Shown here one piece after another: positions 49,175 to 57,440 of a stretch of DNA of 64,000 bases (position 1 is the stretch's first letter; each line of letters starts with the position of its first letter). A model generated the notes under the pieces. The model saw only the letters and a program-made list of their open reading frames with translations. It searched no databases and was not told the DNA's origin. The DNA lies in contig NZ_PYUI01000008.1 in NCBI RefSeq assembly GCF_003097355.1, forward strand, positions 1 through 64,000. Direction: 5' to 3'. This DNA comes from Arthrobacter sp. H-02-3. GTDB taxonomy: Bacteria; Actinomycetota; Actinomycetes; Actinomycetales; Micrococcaceae. Position numbers and translations under genes: made by a program.

Positions 49175-49524
49175 GGTCGCCTGCCTAGTGCCGCGGAGTT
49201 CGTGAATTCCCTCAACTATGTTCTTGCCGGGCGTCGGTGGCAAGAGGCCCGGCGCCGTGCGGACATTCGCGGGACAACACCGGGGAGGGGCCGGGGCAAC
49301 GCCGGGACCCGGCCAGGAGCCCCCCAAATGCTTACGCCTGGCCGAATCACGGCGAGCCTGACGGCTTACCGCCGTCCTGCCATCGAGGAATTGGACACGT
49401 CCAATTCCTCGCCCTGAGCGTAACCGGAACAGATTAGACATGTCCAATCTGTTAGGATTGCACGCGAACTGACGACACGTGAAGAGCCGCGTCCGACCAT
49501 ATTCGCTTGATGAAAGAAGCCACT
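49175..49524. other. Divergent intergenic region SDR / XRE regulator
   Basis: About 350 bases without a convincing gene. The right half contains the two palindromes described separately. The left half is ordinary GC-rich sequence in which I see no further element. Confidence 0.5.
49385..49453. promoter_or_regulatory. Two 26-base palindromes sharing ATTrGACA-yGTCCAAT
   Basis: Site 1 (49385-49410) has perfect 12-bp arms with a 2-base centre. Site 2 (49428-49453) has 12-bp arms with one mismatch. Their inner cores, ATTGGACA/CGTCCAAT and ATTAGACA/TGTCCAAT, are almost the same, and the centres are 43 bases (about four helical turns) apart. They lie between the divergent SDR and XRE genes, so cooperative operators for one of them or for an unlinked repressor are likely. 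Confidence 0.7.
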
Positions 49525-49962
49525 GTGAGCAGTGACCAGTCGACCTCTGCGCCGGGCCTAGCCCTCGCCCGCAAACTGAACATTCTCCTGGATACCGCTG
49601 AGGCCGAGGGCCGGAAAATCACGTTCAATGACGTCAGGGACGCCATGTCCGAGGCCGGTACACCGCTCTCTCGCGCCAGATGGCACTACATGCGATCGGG
49701 GACCGGCCCCGCCGTCAAGAAGGTCGAACTCCTGCAGAACCTGGCCAGGTTCTTCGGCGTGAACGAGAACTACCTGATCGATGGTGACGACGAACTTCCG
49801 CCCCGGGTGGAGGCGCAGCTTGAATTGCTCGCCTCGATGCGGGCCAACAAAGTCCGTAACTTTGCCGCCCGCCAACTGGACGGCCTCTCCCCCGAAACCC
49901 TGCTCCAGATCCGGGACCTGATCGACGAACAGCTCTCGCGCGGGGATACGGACGAGCCCTGA
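49525..49962 (+). CDS. EspR-like XRE transcriptional regulator
   Basis: 145-residue DNA-binding protein from a GTG at 49525 with GAAAGAAG upstream; an ATG at 49510 is an alternative. It follows the plan of mycobacterial EspR: ALARKLNILLDTAEAEGRKITFNDVRDAM, a helix-turn-helix ending in the LSRARWHYMRSGTG..KKVELLQNLARFFGV block, NYLIDGD, then a C-terminal dimer domain (LELLASMRANKVRNFAARQLDGLSPETLLQIRDLIDEQL). It is followed by an ImmA/IrrE-like gene, a common pairing. It may bind the paired palindromes upstream. Confidence 0.85.
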   Translation: MSSDQSTSAPGLALARKLNILLDTAEAEGRKITFNDVRDAMSEAGTPLSRARWHYMRSGTGPAVKKVELLQNLARFFGVNENYLIDGDDELPPRVEAQLELLASMRANKVRNFAARQLDGLSPETLLQIRDLIDEQLSRGDTDEP

Positions 49963-49985
49963 GTAAGCCGCCAAGGACTCGGTAC

Positions 49986-50348
49986 ATGGATTACGACGCC
50001 GCCCGGTCGCGGGCATGGGAAGCAGAAGCCGGCTTCGTCCTCGCCTAGCCGGTGTCCCTTGCCTCAATCCAGAGACACCTTGAACGGCAGCGGGGCCGCA
50101 AGATCGTCATCAACCCCATCGCAGGGGCAACAGACAAAGTCTGCGGGCTGTGGTTCGGGCTGGACCACATGGACCTGATCCTGCACGCACGGGCGGCCTC
50201 CGAGGTCCACCGGCAGCAGATTGTCCTCCACGAGTTTGCCCACATGGTCCTGCGCCACGAGCAGGAAATCGTCTCCCCCGAATTCGCCGGCACATTCTTC
50301 CCGGCCATGGTCCGGAACGGCCGGGACCGGGGGCCATCACCAGCGTGA
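49986..50348 (+). pseudogene. ImmA/IrrE-like metallopeptidase, probably damaged
   Basis: The reading frame from ATG 49986 (AAGGA nine bases upstream) gives 20 codons, a TAG at 50046, then stays open in the same frame to 50348. The downstream part (from GTG 50052) has the ImmA/IrrE pattern: RHLERQRGRKIVI, CGLWFGLDHMDLIL and the zinc site VLHEFAHMVLRH. It ends soon after EIVSPEFAGTFFP, where relatives continue for 40 or more residues. Either a short 98-residue protein starts at the poorly placed GTG, or an in-frame stop plus truncation has inactivated the gene; I favour the latter. It is the partner of the XRE regulator. Confidence 0.6.
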
Positions 50349-50355
50349 CTCGGCG

Positions 50356-52410
50356 CTAGGTTCCGGGAGGGCCGCCGGGCACTTCTCCACTTGGCCCCTC
50401 TCCCTTGGGCCCTTCAACACCGGCGTCAGCCGGCGGTTTAGGGTCACTCTGGCCGCCCTGGTTGTTGGGGACTTCAGGGGTTTCAGCGTTGACCGCGGCC
50501 GCCGGGCCGCCTATGCCGTAGAAGCCCGCTTGGCCGCCAGCCGGGCCGCCAGTCTGACCGGACGGGGGGCCGCCAGGCGATCCGCTTGGAGCCTCACGCT
50601 CGGGTGCCGGGCCACGCACGGTCGCCTGACCCTGACTCGGGGCTGGACCTGGCGCTGCTGGGGGATACGGGGATGGACCGGGGACCGGATACGGGGCTGC
50701 CGCGGCGGACCCGGCTGGGGGACCGGAATAGGGTCCGGCTGGGCCAGCATAAGGCCCGGCCGGCGGGCCGGCATAAGGCCCGACCGAAGGCCCGGCTGGC
50801 GGACCGGAATAAGGTCCGGCTGGCGGGCCGGCATAGGCCGGCACCGGCATGTCGCCCGGATCGACGGGACCCATATCGAGGTGGAACGGCGGATATTCAT
50901 CCCGCATCAGGGATACGTATGCGATGACGCGGTAGATCCAGCGGTTCAGGCCGAGCAGAAGATCGAACAAACCCCGCCAGTATTGGCCGGTGAACAACAG
51001 GATCACGCCGGCAATGAAGACCAGCAGCCCGAGGAGCGAGATGCCCACGCCTTCCTGCACCCAGCGACCGTCGCGGAACTCCCATGACCTCGCCGTCCCG
51101 GTCAGCACGCCGATGATCAGCAGATGCGGAATGGCCAGCAGCCACGATTTCACGAAGATCAGGCCGCGGGACAGCCGGTCGGGATAGTCGACGTCGAAGT
51201 CGGCCGGGTAGTTGGTACGGGCCAGGGTGAAGGGCGGATAGGCATCGGTGCCGATGGCGCTGAAGGCATAGAAGGCCACACGCCAGTTCCAGCGGATCAC
51301 GCCAACATTGAAGTCGAACAGTGAGCGGGGGTAGCGGCCCGTAAACAGGATCGCGAACCAGGCCACAAGAGTGACGACGCCGAAAGCGAACCAGAGGAAG
51401 AACAGCACGATGCAGTGCGGAATGGCCAGGAACCACTTGACGAGCCACATCCAGCGGGACAGGCTCGGGTCGAGGTAGCCGTTGAGGCGGGCCGGATACA
51501 CGTAGTGCGAGGGGCCGCCCGGAGGCACCGGATAGGGAGTTCCCGGCGCGGCAGCGTAGGCTGCTACGGCGCCTGGCGGGGCTCCGGAGGACCCTGCCGC
51601 GCCCGGCGGCACTGCGCTGTTCAACTGCCCTGGGGCCCCGGGCGCGTACGCACCCACGGGATGCGGCTGGCCGGGCTGGGGCGGCAGGTTGCCGGGAGGG
51701 ACGCCGCTGCCCGGGCCGCCTCGGCCGGACCGTGCGGCGCGGCCGAGGCCGGCTGCGCCCAGCACGATCAGCGGCACCCCGATCAGCAGCATCACAAGGC
51801 CGCCGATCAGCAGGCCGATGAAGATCGGCCACAGTAGGTCGGAGCGTGCCCCTGCCTGTAGATTTACCGCCACCGGTGCACTCGCATCGGCATTCATGAC
51901 CACCACGGCCCAGCTTCCGGAGCGCAGGTTCCAGGTGAGTTCCTGTTCACCAGGGCCCGTGGCGGTCGCGGCCCAGAAGCTCTGCCGCGCCGGATCGGCC
52001 GGCGGCTTGAATCCGTCCACTTCGCGGTAGATAGTGCGGAAGGGATCGAACCTGACGTCGACGATCTCGGTATGCCGGACCCCGGCCATGTACGCCGCGA
52101 CGTCGGCCCGCGGGGCAATTCCAATGAAGATTTCTTTGCCGGGGTCGTTGGTGGAGCCGCGGAGCAGCACGCTGCCTGCAAGGTCCACGGGGGTGCCCTC
52201 GGGCAGGCCGCCTGCGGTCATGAGGTCCAGCCGCGGGGTCGTCAGGGCGAAGGAATCGCCTGAGAACTGCTCCGACGGCGTGACGAAGTACCTGCCGTCG
52301 CGCTGCTGGTAGTTGGCCCATCCCGTGACGCCGGCTCCCGCCAGCAGTCCGAGCCCCACCAAGGCGCACAGCGCGCCGAGGACCAGCATGACAATCCGGC
52401 CTGCTTTCAT
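50356..52410 (-). CDS. DUF4389 membrane protein with Pro/Gly repeats
   Basis: 684-residue membrane protein. It has an N-terminal helix (residues 8-30), an extracytoplasmic domain (about 35-190), a second helix (about 195-222), a Pro/Gly-rich segment, and two tandem DUF4389 units (about 305-535) with paired helices and the repeated phrases YPRSLFDFNVGVIRWNWRV and YWRGLFDLLLGLNRWIYRV, each followed by YPPF. The last 150 residues are proline-rich, with repeats of GPPAGPY type. The function is unknown; the repeated tail may be a scaffold or surface-exposed. Confidence 0.85.
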   Translation of the reverse strand: MKAGRIVMLVLGALCALVGLGLLAGAGVTGWANYQQRDGRYFVTPSEQFSGDSFALTTPRLDLMTAGGLPEGTPVDLAGSVLLRGSTNDPGKEIFIGIAPRADVAAYMAGVRHTEIVDVRFDPFRTIYREVDGFKPPADPARQSFWAATATGPGEQELTWNLRSGSWAVVVMNADASAPVAVNLQAGARSDLLWPIFIGLLIGGLVMLLIGVPLIVLGAAGLGRAARSGRGGPGSGVPPGNLPPQPGQPHPVGAYAPGAPGQLNSAVPPGAAGSSGAPPGAVAAYAAAPGTPYPVPPGGPSHYVYPARLNGYLDPSLSRWMWLVKWFLAIPHCIVLFFLWFAFGVVTLVAWFAILFTGRYPRSLFDFNVGVIRWNWRVAFYAFSAIGTDAYPPFTLARTNYPADFDVDYPDRLSRGLIFVKSWLLAIPHLLIIGVLTGTARSWEFRDGRWVQEGVGISLLGLLVFIAGVILLFTGQYWRGLFDLLLGLNRWIYRVIAYVSLMRDEYPPFHLDMGPVDPGDMPVPAYAGPPAGPYSGPPAGPSVGPYAGPPAGPYAGPAGPYSGPPAGSAAAAPYPVPGPSPYPPAAPGPAPSQGQATVRGPAPEREAPSGSPGGPPSGQTGGPAGGQAGFYGIGGPAAAVNAETPEVPNNQGGQSDPKPPADAGVEGPKGEGPSGEVPGGPPGT
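50730..50850 (-). repeat. Tandem repeats encoding GPPAGPY units
   Basis: Within the 3' end of the DUF4389 gene a run of imperfect units of about 24 bases encodes alternating GPPAGPYSGPPAGP and related phrases. Such runs change length easily by slippage, so copy number may vary between strains. Confidence 0.6.
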
Positions 52411-52491
52411 GGCCGCCGTCCTTTCAGATGGTCCGTTTGCCCCGCCCGGTCGGGCAGGACTTCCGGATGCAGGGTGCGCCTGGCCGCGCCG

Positions 52492-52938
52492 CTACCGACC
52501 GAGCGAGGTCAGGAGGGTCTTTGCCCAACTGCCAGCCTTCTCGATTTCACCGCTGCGCAACGGGCCCTTGGTACCGCCCACGTAGAACGGCATAGGCTCG
52601 GAGATGATGTCGGCTCCGCCGGAACGGAGGGCATGCGTGATCTTCTTGGCGGCGTCGCCGTGGATGAACATGCGCACGCGGGTGTCGAAGGCGGCCGCCT
52701 TGACCCCCGTGAGCCGGTCCTTGCCGAGGCCCGAAAGCAGCGCGGTGACCTTCGGCGTCGGACGCCATCCGTTGATGGGACTGCCGACGACGAGGAGGTC
52801 CCCCGCTGCCAGCTCTCCGGCGTTGAAGTCGTCGACCGGGACGGCCGCGGCGTCCAGTCCCTCGAGCTCACCGGCCACTGCCTCGGCCACGGCCTTCGTG
52901 TTGCCGAAGGCCGAGTCGTAGACAATGAAGGCTTTCAA
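52492..52938 (-). CDS. Flavodoxin-domain protein
   Basis: 148-residue flavodoxin-like protein. The FMN phosphate loop is YDSAFGNTKAVAEAV (residues 7-21); VGSPINGWRPTPKV and a C-terminal FYVGGTKGPLRSGEIEKA complete the FMN site. It could carry electrons or act in redox or haem-related chemistry; no partner is certain. Its ATG overlaps the stop of the alcohol dehydrogenase gene (ATGA), so it is the last gene of a coupled three-gene operon. Confidence 0.9.
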   Translation of the reverse strand: MKAFIVYDSAFGNTKAVAEAVAGELEGLDAAAVPVDDFNAGELAAGDLLVVGSPINGWRPTPKVTALLSGLGKDRLTGVKAAAFDTRVRMFIHGDAAKKITHALRSGGADIISEPMPFYVGGTKGPLRSGEIEKAGSWAKTLLTSLGR

Positions 52939-53990
52939 GCCGTGATCACCACTTTGAGGGCCTTCGTCTCTGCCGCGCGGGCGAAGGTGTCGTAGGCTTC
53001 CATGAACTCGTCAAAGGTGAAGTGGTGGGTGGCGAAACTGTCCGCTGGGATTTTTTGCTGCGCCACGAGCTTGAGCAGCATGGGGGTGGTGTTGGTGTTG
53101 ACCAGGCCCATGCTGATGTTGATGTTCTGGATCCAGAGGTTTTCGACGTGCAGCTCCACGGCTTTGCCGTGCACGCCGACATTGGCCACATTCCCGCCGG
53201 GCCGCACGATGTCGGTGCACATGGCGAAAGTCGCCGGGACGCCGACGGCCTCGATCGCCACGTCCACGCCCTGCCCGTCGGTCAGGAGCATCACCTGCTC
53301 CTTCCAATTGGGATCGCTGGAGAGGACCACATCGGTGGCGCCGAATTCGCGGGACTTCTCCAGCCGGTTCGCGTCGAGGTCGACGGCGATGATCGTGGCG
53401 GCGCCATAGAGGCCCGCCGTGGAGATCGCGGCCAGCCCCACGGGACCTGCGCCGATCACTGCCACCGTGTCACCGGGCTTGACCCGGCCATACTGCACGC
53501 CGATCTCAAAGCCGGTGGGCAGGATGTCCGAAAGCATGACGGCCTGCTGGTCGCTGACTCCCTCGGGCAGGAGGTGCAATGAGTTCTCGGCGTACGGGAC
53601 GCGGACGAACTCGGCCTGGGTGCCGTCGATCAGGTGCCCGAAGACCCAGCCGATGCCGGAGGTGCCCTCATCCCCCAAGCAGTGGGAGTACAGGCCGGTC
53701 TTGCAATTGGCGCAGTGCCCGCAAGACTTAATGCAGGAGATGATGACACGGTCCCCGACCTTCAGGCTGGTCACGGACGCGCCGATCTCCGTAATGGTGC
53801 CGACCCCTTCGTGGCCCAGAATGCGTCCCTTTGTCACCGCCGGAACATCGCCCTTGAGGATGTGCAGGTCCGTGCCGCAAATGGTGGTGGTGTCCACCTT
53901 GACGATCACATCGCTAGGGCTCTGGATGGTGGGGTCGGGTACGTCGATCCAGGATTTCTCTCCAGGACCGCCATAGACGAGGGCTTTCAT
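52935..53990 (-). CDS. Zinc-dependent alcohol dehydrogenase family protein
   Basis: 351-residue medium-chain dehydrogenase from the ATG at 53990 with AAGGAG ahead. Catalytic zinc ligands are Cys in TTTICGTDLHIL and His-Glu in GHEGVGTI. The structural-zinc cysteines are in SCIKSCGHCANCKTGLYSHC, and the NAD fold is GDTVAVIGAGPVGLAA. Substrate preference is unknown, though GRILGHEGVG and the overall pattern resemble secondary-alcohol/butanediol-type enzymes. It overlaps the STAS gene and the flavodoxin gene by four bases each. Confidence 0.93.
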   Translation of the reverse strand: MKALVYGGPGEKSWIDVPDPTIQSPSDVIVKVDTTTICGTDLHILKGDVPAVTKGRILGHEGVGTITEIGASVTSLKVGDRVIISCIKSCGHCANCKTGLYSHCLGDEGTSGIGWVFGHLIDGTQAEFVRVPYAENSLHLLPEGVSDQQAVMLSDILPTGFEIGVQYGRVKPGDTVAVIGAGPVGLAAISTAGLYGAATIIAVDLDANRLEKSREFGATDVVLSSDPNWKEQVMLLTDGQGVDVAIEAVGVPATFAMCTDIVRPGGNVANVGVHGKAVELHVENLWIQNINISMGLVNTNTTPMLLKLVAQQKIPADSFATHHFTFDEFMEAYDTFARAAETKALKVVITA

Positions 53991-54358
53991 ACGTGCTCCT
54001 TGGTCTTGAGGATGGTCGGCGGATCCACGATGCGCAGCCGGCACGGCGTTACCGAGTCGTCGATTCCGGATGACATGACTGAGCGACGGGCATGCTCGTA
54101 GAGTTCTTCAATGGCATCGTCCGTCACGCGGGAGTGGGCCAGGTCCACCACGATTTCGTACCCGGGAAGTTTGGCTGCCACGCGGCGGCAGACAACATAG
54201 AGGGCCCGGATATTTGCGGGGGTGACGACGCCCCGCACGTTGACCCTCGCCGACTGCTCAATGGCGTCGATCCGAATAAGGACTTTGATGCGGGGATCCC
54301 CATGCGAGGGGTGCGCGTAGTAGGCGCTGGATCGGTTTCCGTATTGCCTGTGGGTCAC
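53987..54358 (-). CDS. STAS-like small protein
   Basis: 123-residue protein with a GTG start. The middle (IRIDAIEQSARVNVRGVVTPANIRALYVVCRRVAAKLPGYEIVVDLAHSRVTDDAIEEL) has the alternating strand-helix pattern and hydrophobic VDL core of STAS/anti-sigma-antagonist proteins. The phosphorylatable Ser position is not clear, so it may be a non-canonical member. It is the first gene of a coupled operon with the alcohol dehydrogenase and flavodoxin. Confidence 0.65.
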   Translation of the reverse strand: MTHRQYGNRSSAYYAHPSHGDPRIKVLIRIDAIEQSARVNVRGVVTPANIRALYVVCRRVAAKLPGYEIVVDLAHSRVTDDAIEELYEHARRSVMSSGIDDSVTPCRLRIVDPPTILKTKEHV

Positions 54359-54661
54359 GTGAGGTCAGAGCTCCCGCGCAGCCCGTCACTGGACTCAAAA
54401 ATGTAAAAATCGCTGTCAAAAGTCATGTTGGCTTCGGTCTCCTGCCCTGTTCCCGCAGACGCGGGAAAGGGCGGAATGCCTTTTCCTTCCCCAAGGTTTT
54501 AAGCGAGACCGTGCACCTGACAAGCAAGCGGTTCATCCCCCAACTGGCCGTGCAGGAACCGCCCCAAGTTCAGCTTGGGGGGTGCGGGATGAAGGGGTAA
54601 GGGGCGAAAGTCCCTTATGGGCGTTTAGGTCCTTCGTCGCTCCACGCCTAGCCTGATCTCT
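54359..54661. other. Divergent intergenic region before the amidohydrolase
   Basis: 303 bases without a gene between the leftward STAS operon and the rightward amidohydrolase. It contains small stem-loops (CCCCAAG-TTCAG-CTTGGGG near 54570 and a GGG-CGAAAG-TCCC loop near 54610) and a TAGCCT box seven bases before the amidohydrolase ATG. I recognise no known riboswitch or small RNA. Confidence 0.45.
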
Positions 54662-56188
54662 ATGTCTGAACAGCTCGGTTCCCGCCTCTCGCCCGACCTC
54701 GTGCTGGCAGCCGTGCGGCAGCCCGGGGACGACACATGCTCCGATGTGCATATACGAAATGGCGTCGTGGCGGCGGTTAGTCCGTCAACCGGGAATTCCG
54801 GCGTCGCCGGCACCCGGGTGGAGGCTCTCGACGGCCGCTACATCATTCCGGGACTCTGGGATGAGCATGTCCACATGACGCAGTGGGCGTTAGCGTCTAA
54901 TCGCCTTGATCTCTCCGGGGCCGGCTCGGCACGCGAGGCGGCCGCCGTCGTCGCTGCTCACCTGGCCGGGGCTCACCTGGCCGGGGCCGGAGGTGGCGAC
55001 GCCGTTCCGGGTACTGTCCAGACGCTGGTGGGAGTCGGTTTCCGTGATGCCGTCTGGACGGATCTGCCAACCCTGGACCTCCTCGACGGCGTGACGCACG
55101 GCCGGCCGACGGCCCTGATCAGCCATGATCTCCACTGCGTCTGGCTCAACTCCGCGGCGGCCCGGCGATACGGCGTGCAGGTGGACGCGGGCGGCCTGCT
55201 CCGGGAAGAACCGGCGTTTGCCCTGACACGCGAGCTAGGCAAGCTTCCGGACACGGTGGTGGATGCTTGGGTGCAGAAGACGGCCCAAGCCGCTGCCGCG
55301 CGGGGCGTGGTCGGGATCGTGGACTTCGAGATGACGTGGAACCGCAGCCCCTGGCTGCGGCGGATCTCCGGAGGCTTCGATGCGCTCCGGGTCGAAGCGG
55401 GGGTCTACCCGCAGGATCTGGACAGGGCCGTGGCCGAGGGACTGCGGACAGGCTTGGAGGTCGCCGGCGGCGGCGGGCTCCTGACCGTGGGCCCGCTGAA
55501 GGTGCTGATCGACGGCTCGCTCAACACCCGCACCGCATACTGTGTTGACCCGTACCCGAGCGGCGGCCACGGCCTGCTGACGGTGGGCGAGGCAGAGTTG
55601 CTTGCCCTGCTGCTCCGGGCGCGGCAAGCAGGATTCGTGCCGGCCGTCCACGCGATTGGCGACGCGGCCAACCGCGTGGCGCTGGACGCGTTTGAGGCGG
55701 CAGGAATTGCCGGACGGGTGGAACATGCCCAGTTTGTCCGGAACGAGGATTTCGCCCGCTTCGGCCGGTTGGGCGTGATCGCTAGCGTCCAGCCGGCGCA
55801 CGCCCTCGATGACCGCGACGCGGCCGAGGCGAACTGGCCCGGCCGCACGGACCGTTCCTTCCCGCTGCGTTCGTTGGTGGCCGCCGGTGCGAGGCTCGCT
55901 CTCGGCTCCGACGCCCCGGTGGCTCCGCTGGACCCCTGGACCGCCATGTCCGCCGCAACAACGCGCGCCCGGCAGGACGGCCGCGGACCCTGGCATGCCG
56001 AGCAGGCTCTCACCCGGCAAGAGGCACTCACGGCGTCAACGCGCGGGCGGGGCAGGATTCGGGTCGGGGATCCGGCGGATCTCGCGGTGCTCGACGTCGA
56101 CCCGCTCACTGCGTCCGAGGCAGAGTTTGCCGCGATGCCGGTGGCCGCCACGCTGATAGCAGGGAGATTTAAGTACGGCGGCGTTTAG
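54662..56188 (+). CDS. Amidohydrolase family protein (YtcJ-like)
   Basis: 508-residue metal-dependent amidohydrolase. Metal ligands are visible: the HxH pair in WDEHVHMTQ (about residue 69), and His-containing segments VHAIGDAAN and VEHAQFVRN. The GSLNTRTAYCVDPY block and SDAPVAPLDPW with the final catalytic Asp complete the YtcJ pattern. The N-terminal DVHIRNGVVAAV strand set is normal. The substrate is unknown, perhaps an N-substituted formamide or cyclic amide. There is no Shine-Dalgarno, and TAGCCT just upstream suggests a leaderless mRNA. Confidence 0.9.
   Translation: MSEQLGSRLSPDLVLAAVRQPGDDTCSDVHIRNGVVAAVSPSTGNSGVAGTRVEALDGRYIIPGLWDEHVHMTQWALASNRLDLSGAGSAREAAAVVAAHLAGAHLAGAGGGDAVPGTVQTLVGVGFRDAVWTDLPTLDLLDGVTHGRPTALISHDLHCVWLNSAAARRYGVQVDAGGLLREEPAFALTRELGKLPDTVVDAWVQKTAQAAAARGVVGIVDFEMTWNRSPWLRRISGGFDALRVEAGVYPQDLDRAVAEGLRTGLEVAGGGGLLTVGPLKVLIDGSLNTRTAYCVDPYPSGGHGLLTVGEAELLALLLRARQAGFVPAVHAIGDAANRVALDAFEAAGIAGRVEHAQFVRNEDFARFGRLGVIASVQPAHALDDRDAAEANWPGRTDRSFPLRSLVAAGARLALGSDAPVAPLDPWTAMSAATTRARQDGRGPWHAEQALTRQEALTASTRGRGRIRVGDPADLAVLDVDPLTASEAEFAAMPVAATLIAGRFKYGGV
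54956..54985 (+). repeat. 15-bp tandem duplication inside the amidohydrolase gene
   Basis: GCTCACCTGGCCGGG occurs twice head to tail and keeps the frame, giving a duplicated AHLAG in the protein. It looks like a recent slippage duplication in a surface helix. Confidence 0.85.
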
Positions 56189-56218
56189 TTGTTGACCGCG
56201 ACGGCGTCTGGCTGGCGA

Positions 56219-56731
56219 CTAGTCTTTGCCCTTGACCCGCGCTTGGACGAGGTTGGCGTACGGCAGGCGGCCGTACTCCGCCACGAACGCCGCGTGATAG
56301 GCGGCCTCGGCCGCGTTGAGCTCCCCAACGGGCAGCTCTTTCCACGCGATGATCAGTGACCCAGCCGCGGCGAGCTGCCAGATGAGCCGGCCGTCCCAGT
56401 GGCCGGGCGGCTTGCCGGCGCCGAAGTCGACGAATTCCTGAATCTGCCGCCGCAGCCCGCGGTTGCCTTTGCTCCCGGGACCGGCCTTGCCCACGAAGAG
56501 GACGTCGGCGCCGTCGACCCATTCGGCGTCGAGCGCTTCGGCTTTCAGGGTGGGGTCCTTCTTCTTGAAGACGCCAGCCGTGCTCCTGGCCAGGAACTGC
56601 GGGCGGTACCCTTCGCGCGTTAACACCGCGAAAATTCCGGGTTTCTGCGGGATCCGGTTGATGTCAAGATCCCCGAGCAGCCGGAATCCTGTGAACCCGT
56701 CCTTTTTCAGTGACTGTCTGTTGATCGGCAT
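56219..56731 (-). CDS. GIY-YIG-like domain protein
   Basis: 170-residue protein from the ATG at 56731. The core KPGIFAVLTREGY, then VLFVGKAGPGSKGNRGLRRQIQEFVDFGAGKPPGHWDGRLIWQL, resembles a GIY-YIG nuclease fold in which the GIY strand is GIFAVL and the YIG strand is LFVGKA, followed by the Arg-containing helix. The tyrosines of the canonical motif are replaced by Phe, so nuclease activity is doubtful. Its function is unknown. Confidence 0.6.
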   Translation of the reverse strand: MPINRQSLKKDGFTGFRLLGDLDINRIPQKPGIFAVLTREGYRPQFLARSTAGVFKKKDPTLKAEALDAEWVDGADVLFVGKAGPGSKGNRGLRRQIQEFVDFGAGKPPGHWDGRLIWQLAAAGSLIIAWKELPVGELNAAEAAYHAAFVAEYGRLPYANLVQARVKGKD

Positions 56732-57440
56732 GGATTCCTTGGATCGGGGCGGGGGCGTTCCTTCGAAGCTTACCGACGCGCAAGTTCGGCGGCCCTCATT
56801 TTCGTATCCCAAGGCAGCGGCACCGCTCCGCCGGCGCAAGCTCCGGTACCTCGCCAAGGCGCCCAAACCAGCAAGGCCTCGCGCCACGGCAGCGGCCTGA
56901 GACCCTCCTGGGTTTGCAATCACAAGAGGCTAGGAGATCAAGAACAATCTGAGCCCCCGGGCTCGGGCGACAGACCGTGTTTGGCGGCAATCCAAGAACC
57001 GCAAAAATCCTCAAGCGGATTAACACACTCATTAAGGACATCGCGCGCAACGCCAATGAGTGATAGGAAGACCGGAGCCGCTCAAACACGGCTTCTACGG
57101 CTATCGGTCCCGGCGCAGCACCGACGAGCGTCGGCTGGTCTGCGGGAAACTGAACCTCAGCCAGGGGAACGGACTGTCCCACTGCCTCGTGCAGCTGCAA
57201 CACGTGAGGCCTGCAGGTACCTTCGCGATCTCGCTATGAGACGGCTCGGACATTTGCATGACCAGAACGACCCGGCTTAATCAAGTGGTTACCTGCAGGC
57301 GCTTTAAGCGTACGCCTGCCTCCCCACCGTGGCGAGAGGAAGAAAGCCTCTGGACCCCGCCACAAAAACACGCTCTTCCGCGAAAGCGTAGAGTGGAGGA
57401 AGCCGCCTGATTCTGGACGCCGAGTGCTGAGGGAGAAATC
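56732..57440. other. 0.7-kb stretch without a convincing gene
   Basis: Base composition between about 56,930 and 57,300 is less GC-rich than the neighbours. On the minus strand one frame is open from 57203, and another frame at about 57080-56943 encodes a protein-like piece (DVLNECVNPLEDFCGSWIAA) ending in a stop. Together they could be the remains of a frameshifted gene. No homologue is recognised and no RNA gene is seen. Confidence 0.4.

Noticed and set aside
49175-49384. Small gene antisense to the SDR leader
   Set aside because: Open frames here have no ribosome-binding site and only low-complexity Gly/Arg/Pro content.
54359-54661. Riboswitch before the amidohydrolase
   Set aside because: Several short stems are present but none matches a known riboswitch core, and the gene appears leaderless.
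56796-57203. 135-codon minus-strand ORF as a real gene
   Set aside because: Its second half is Cys/Arg-rich and unlike a protein, while a different frame looks better there; treated as a possible remnant only.
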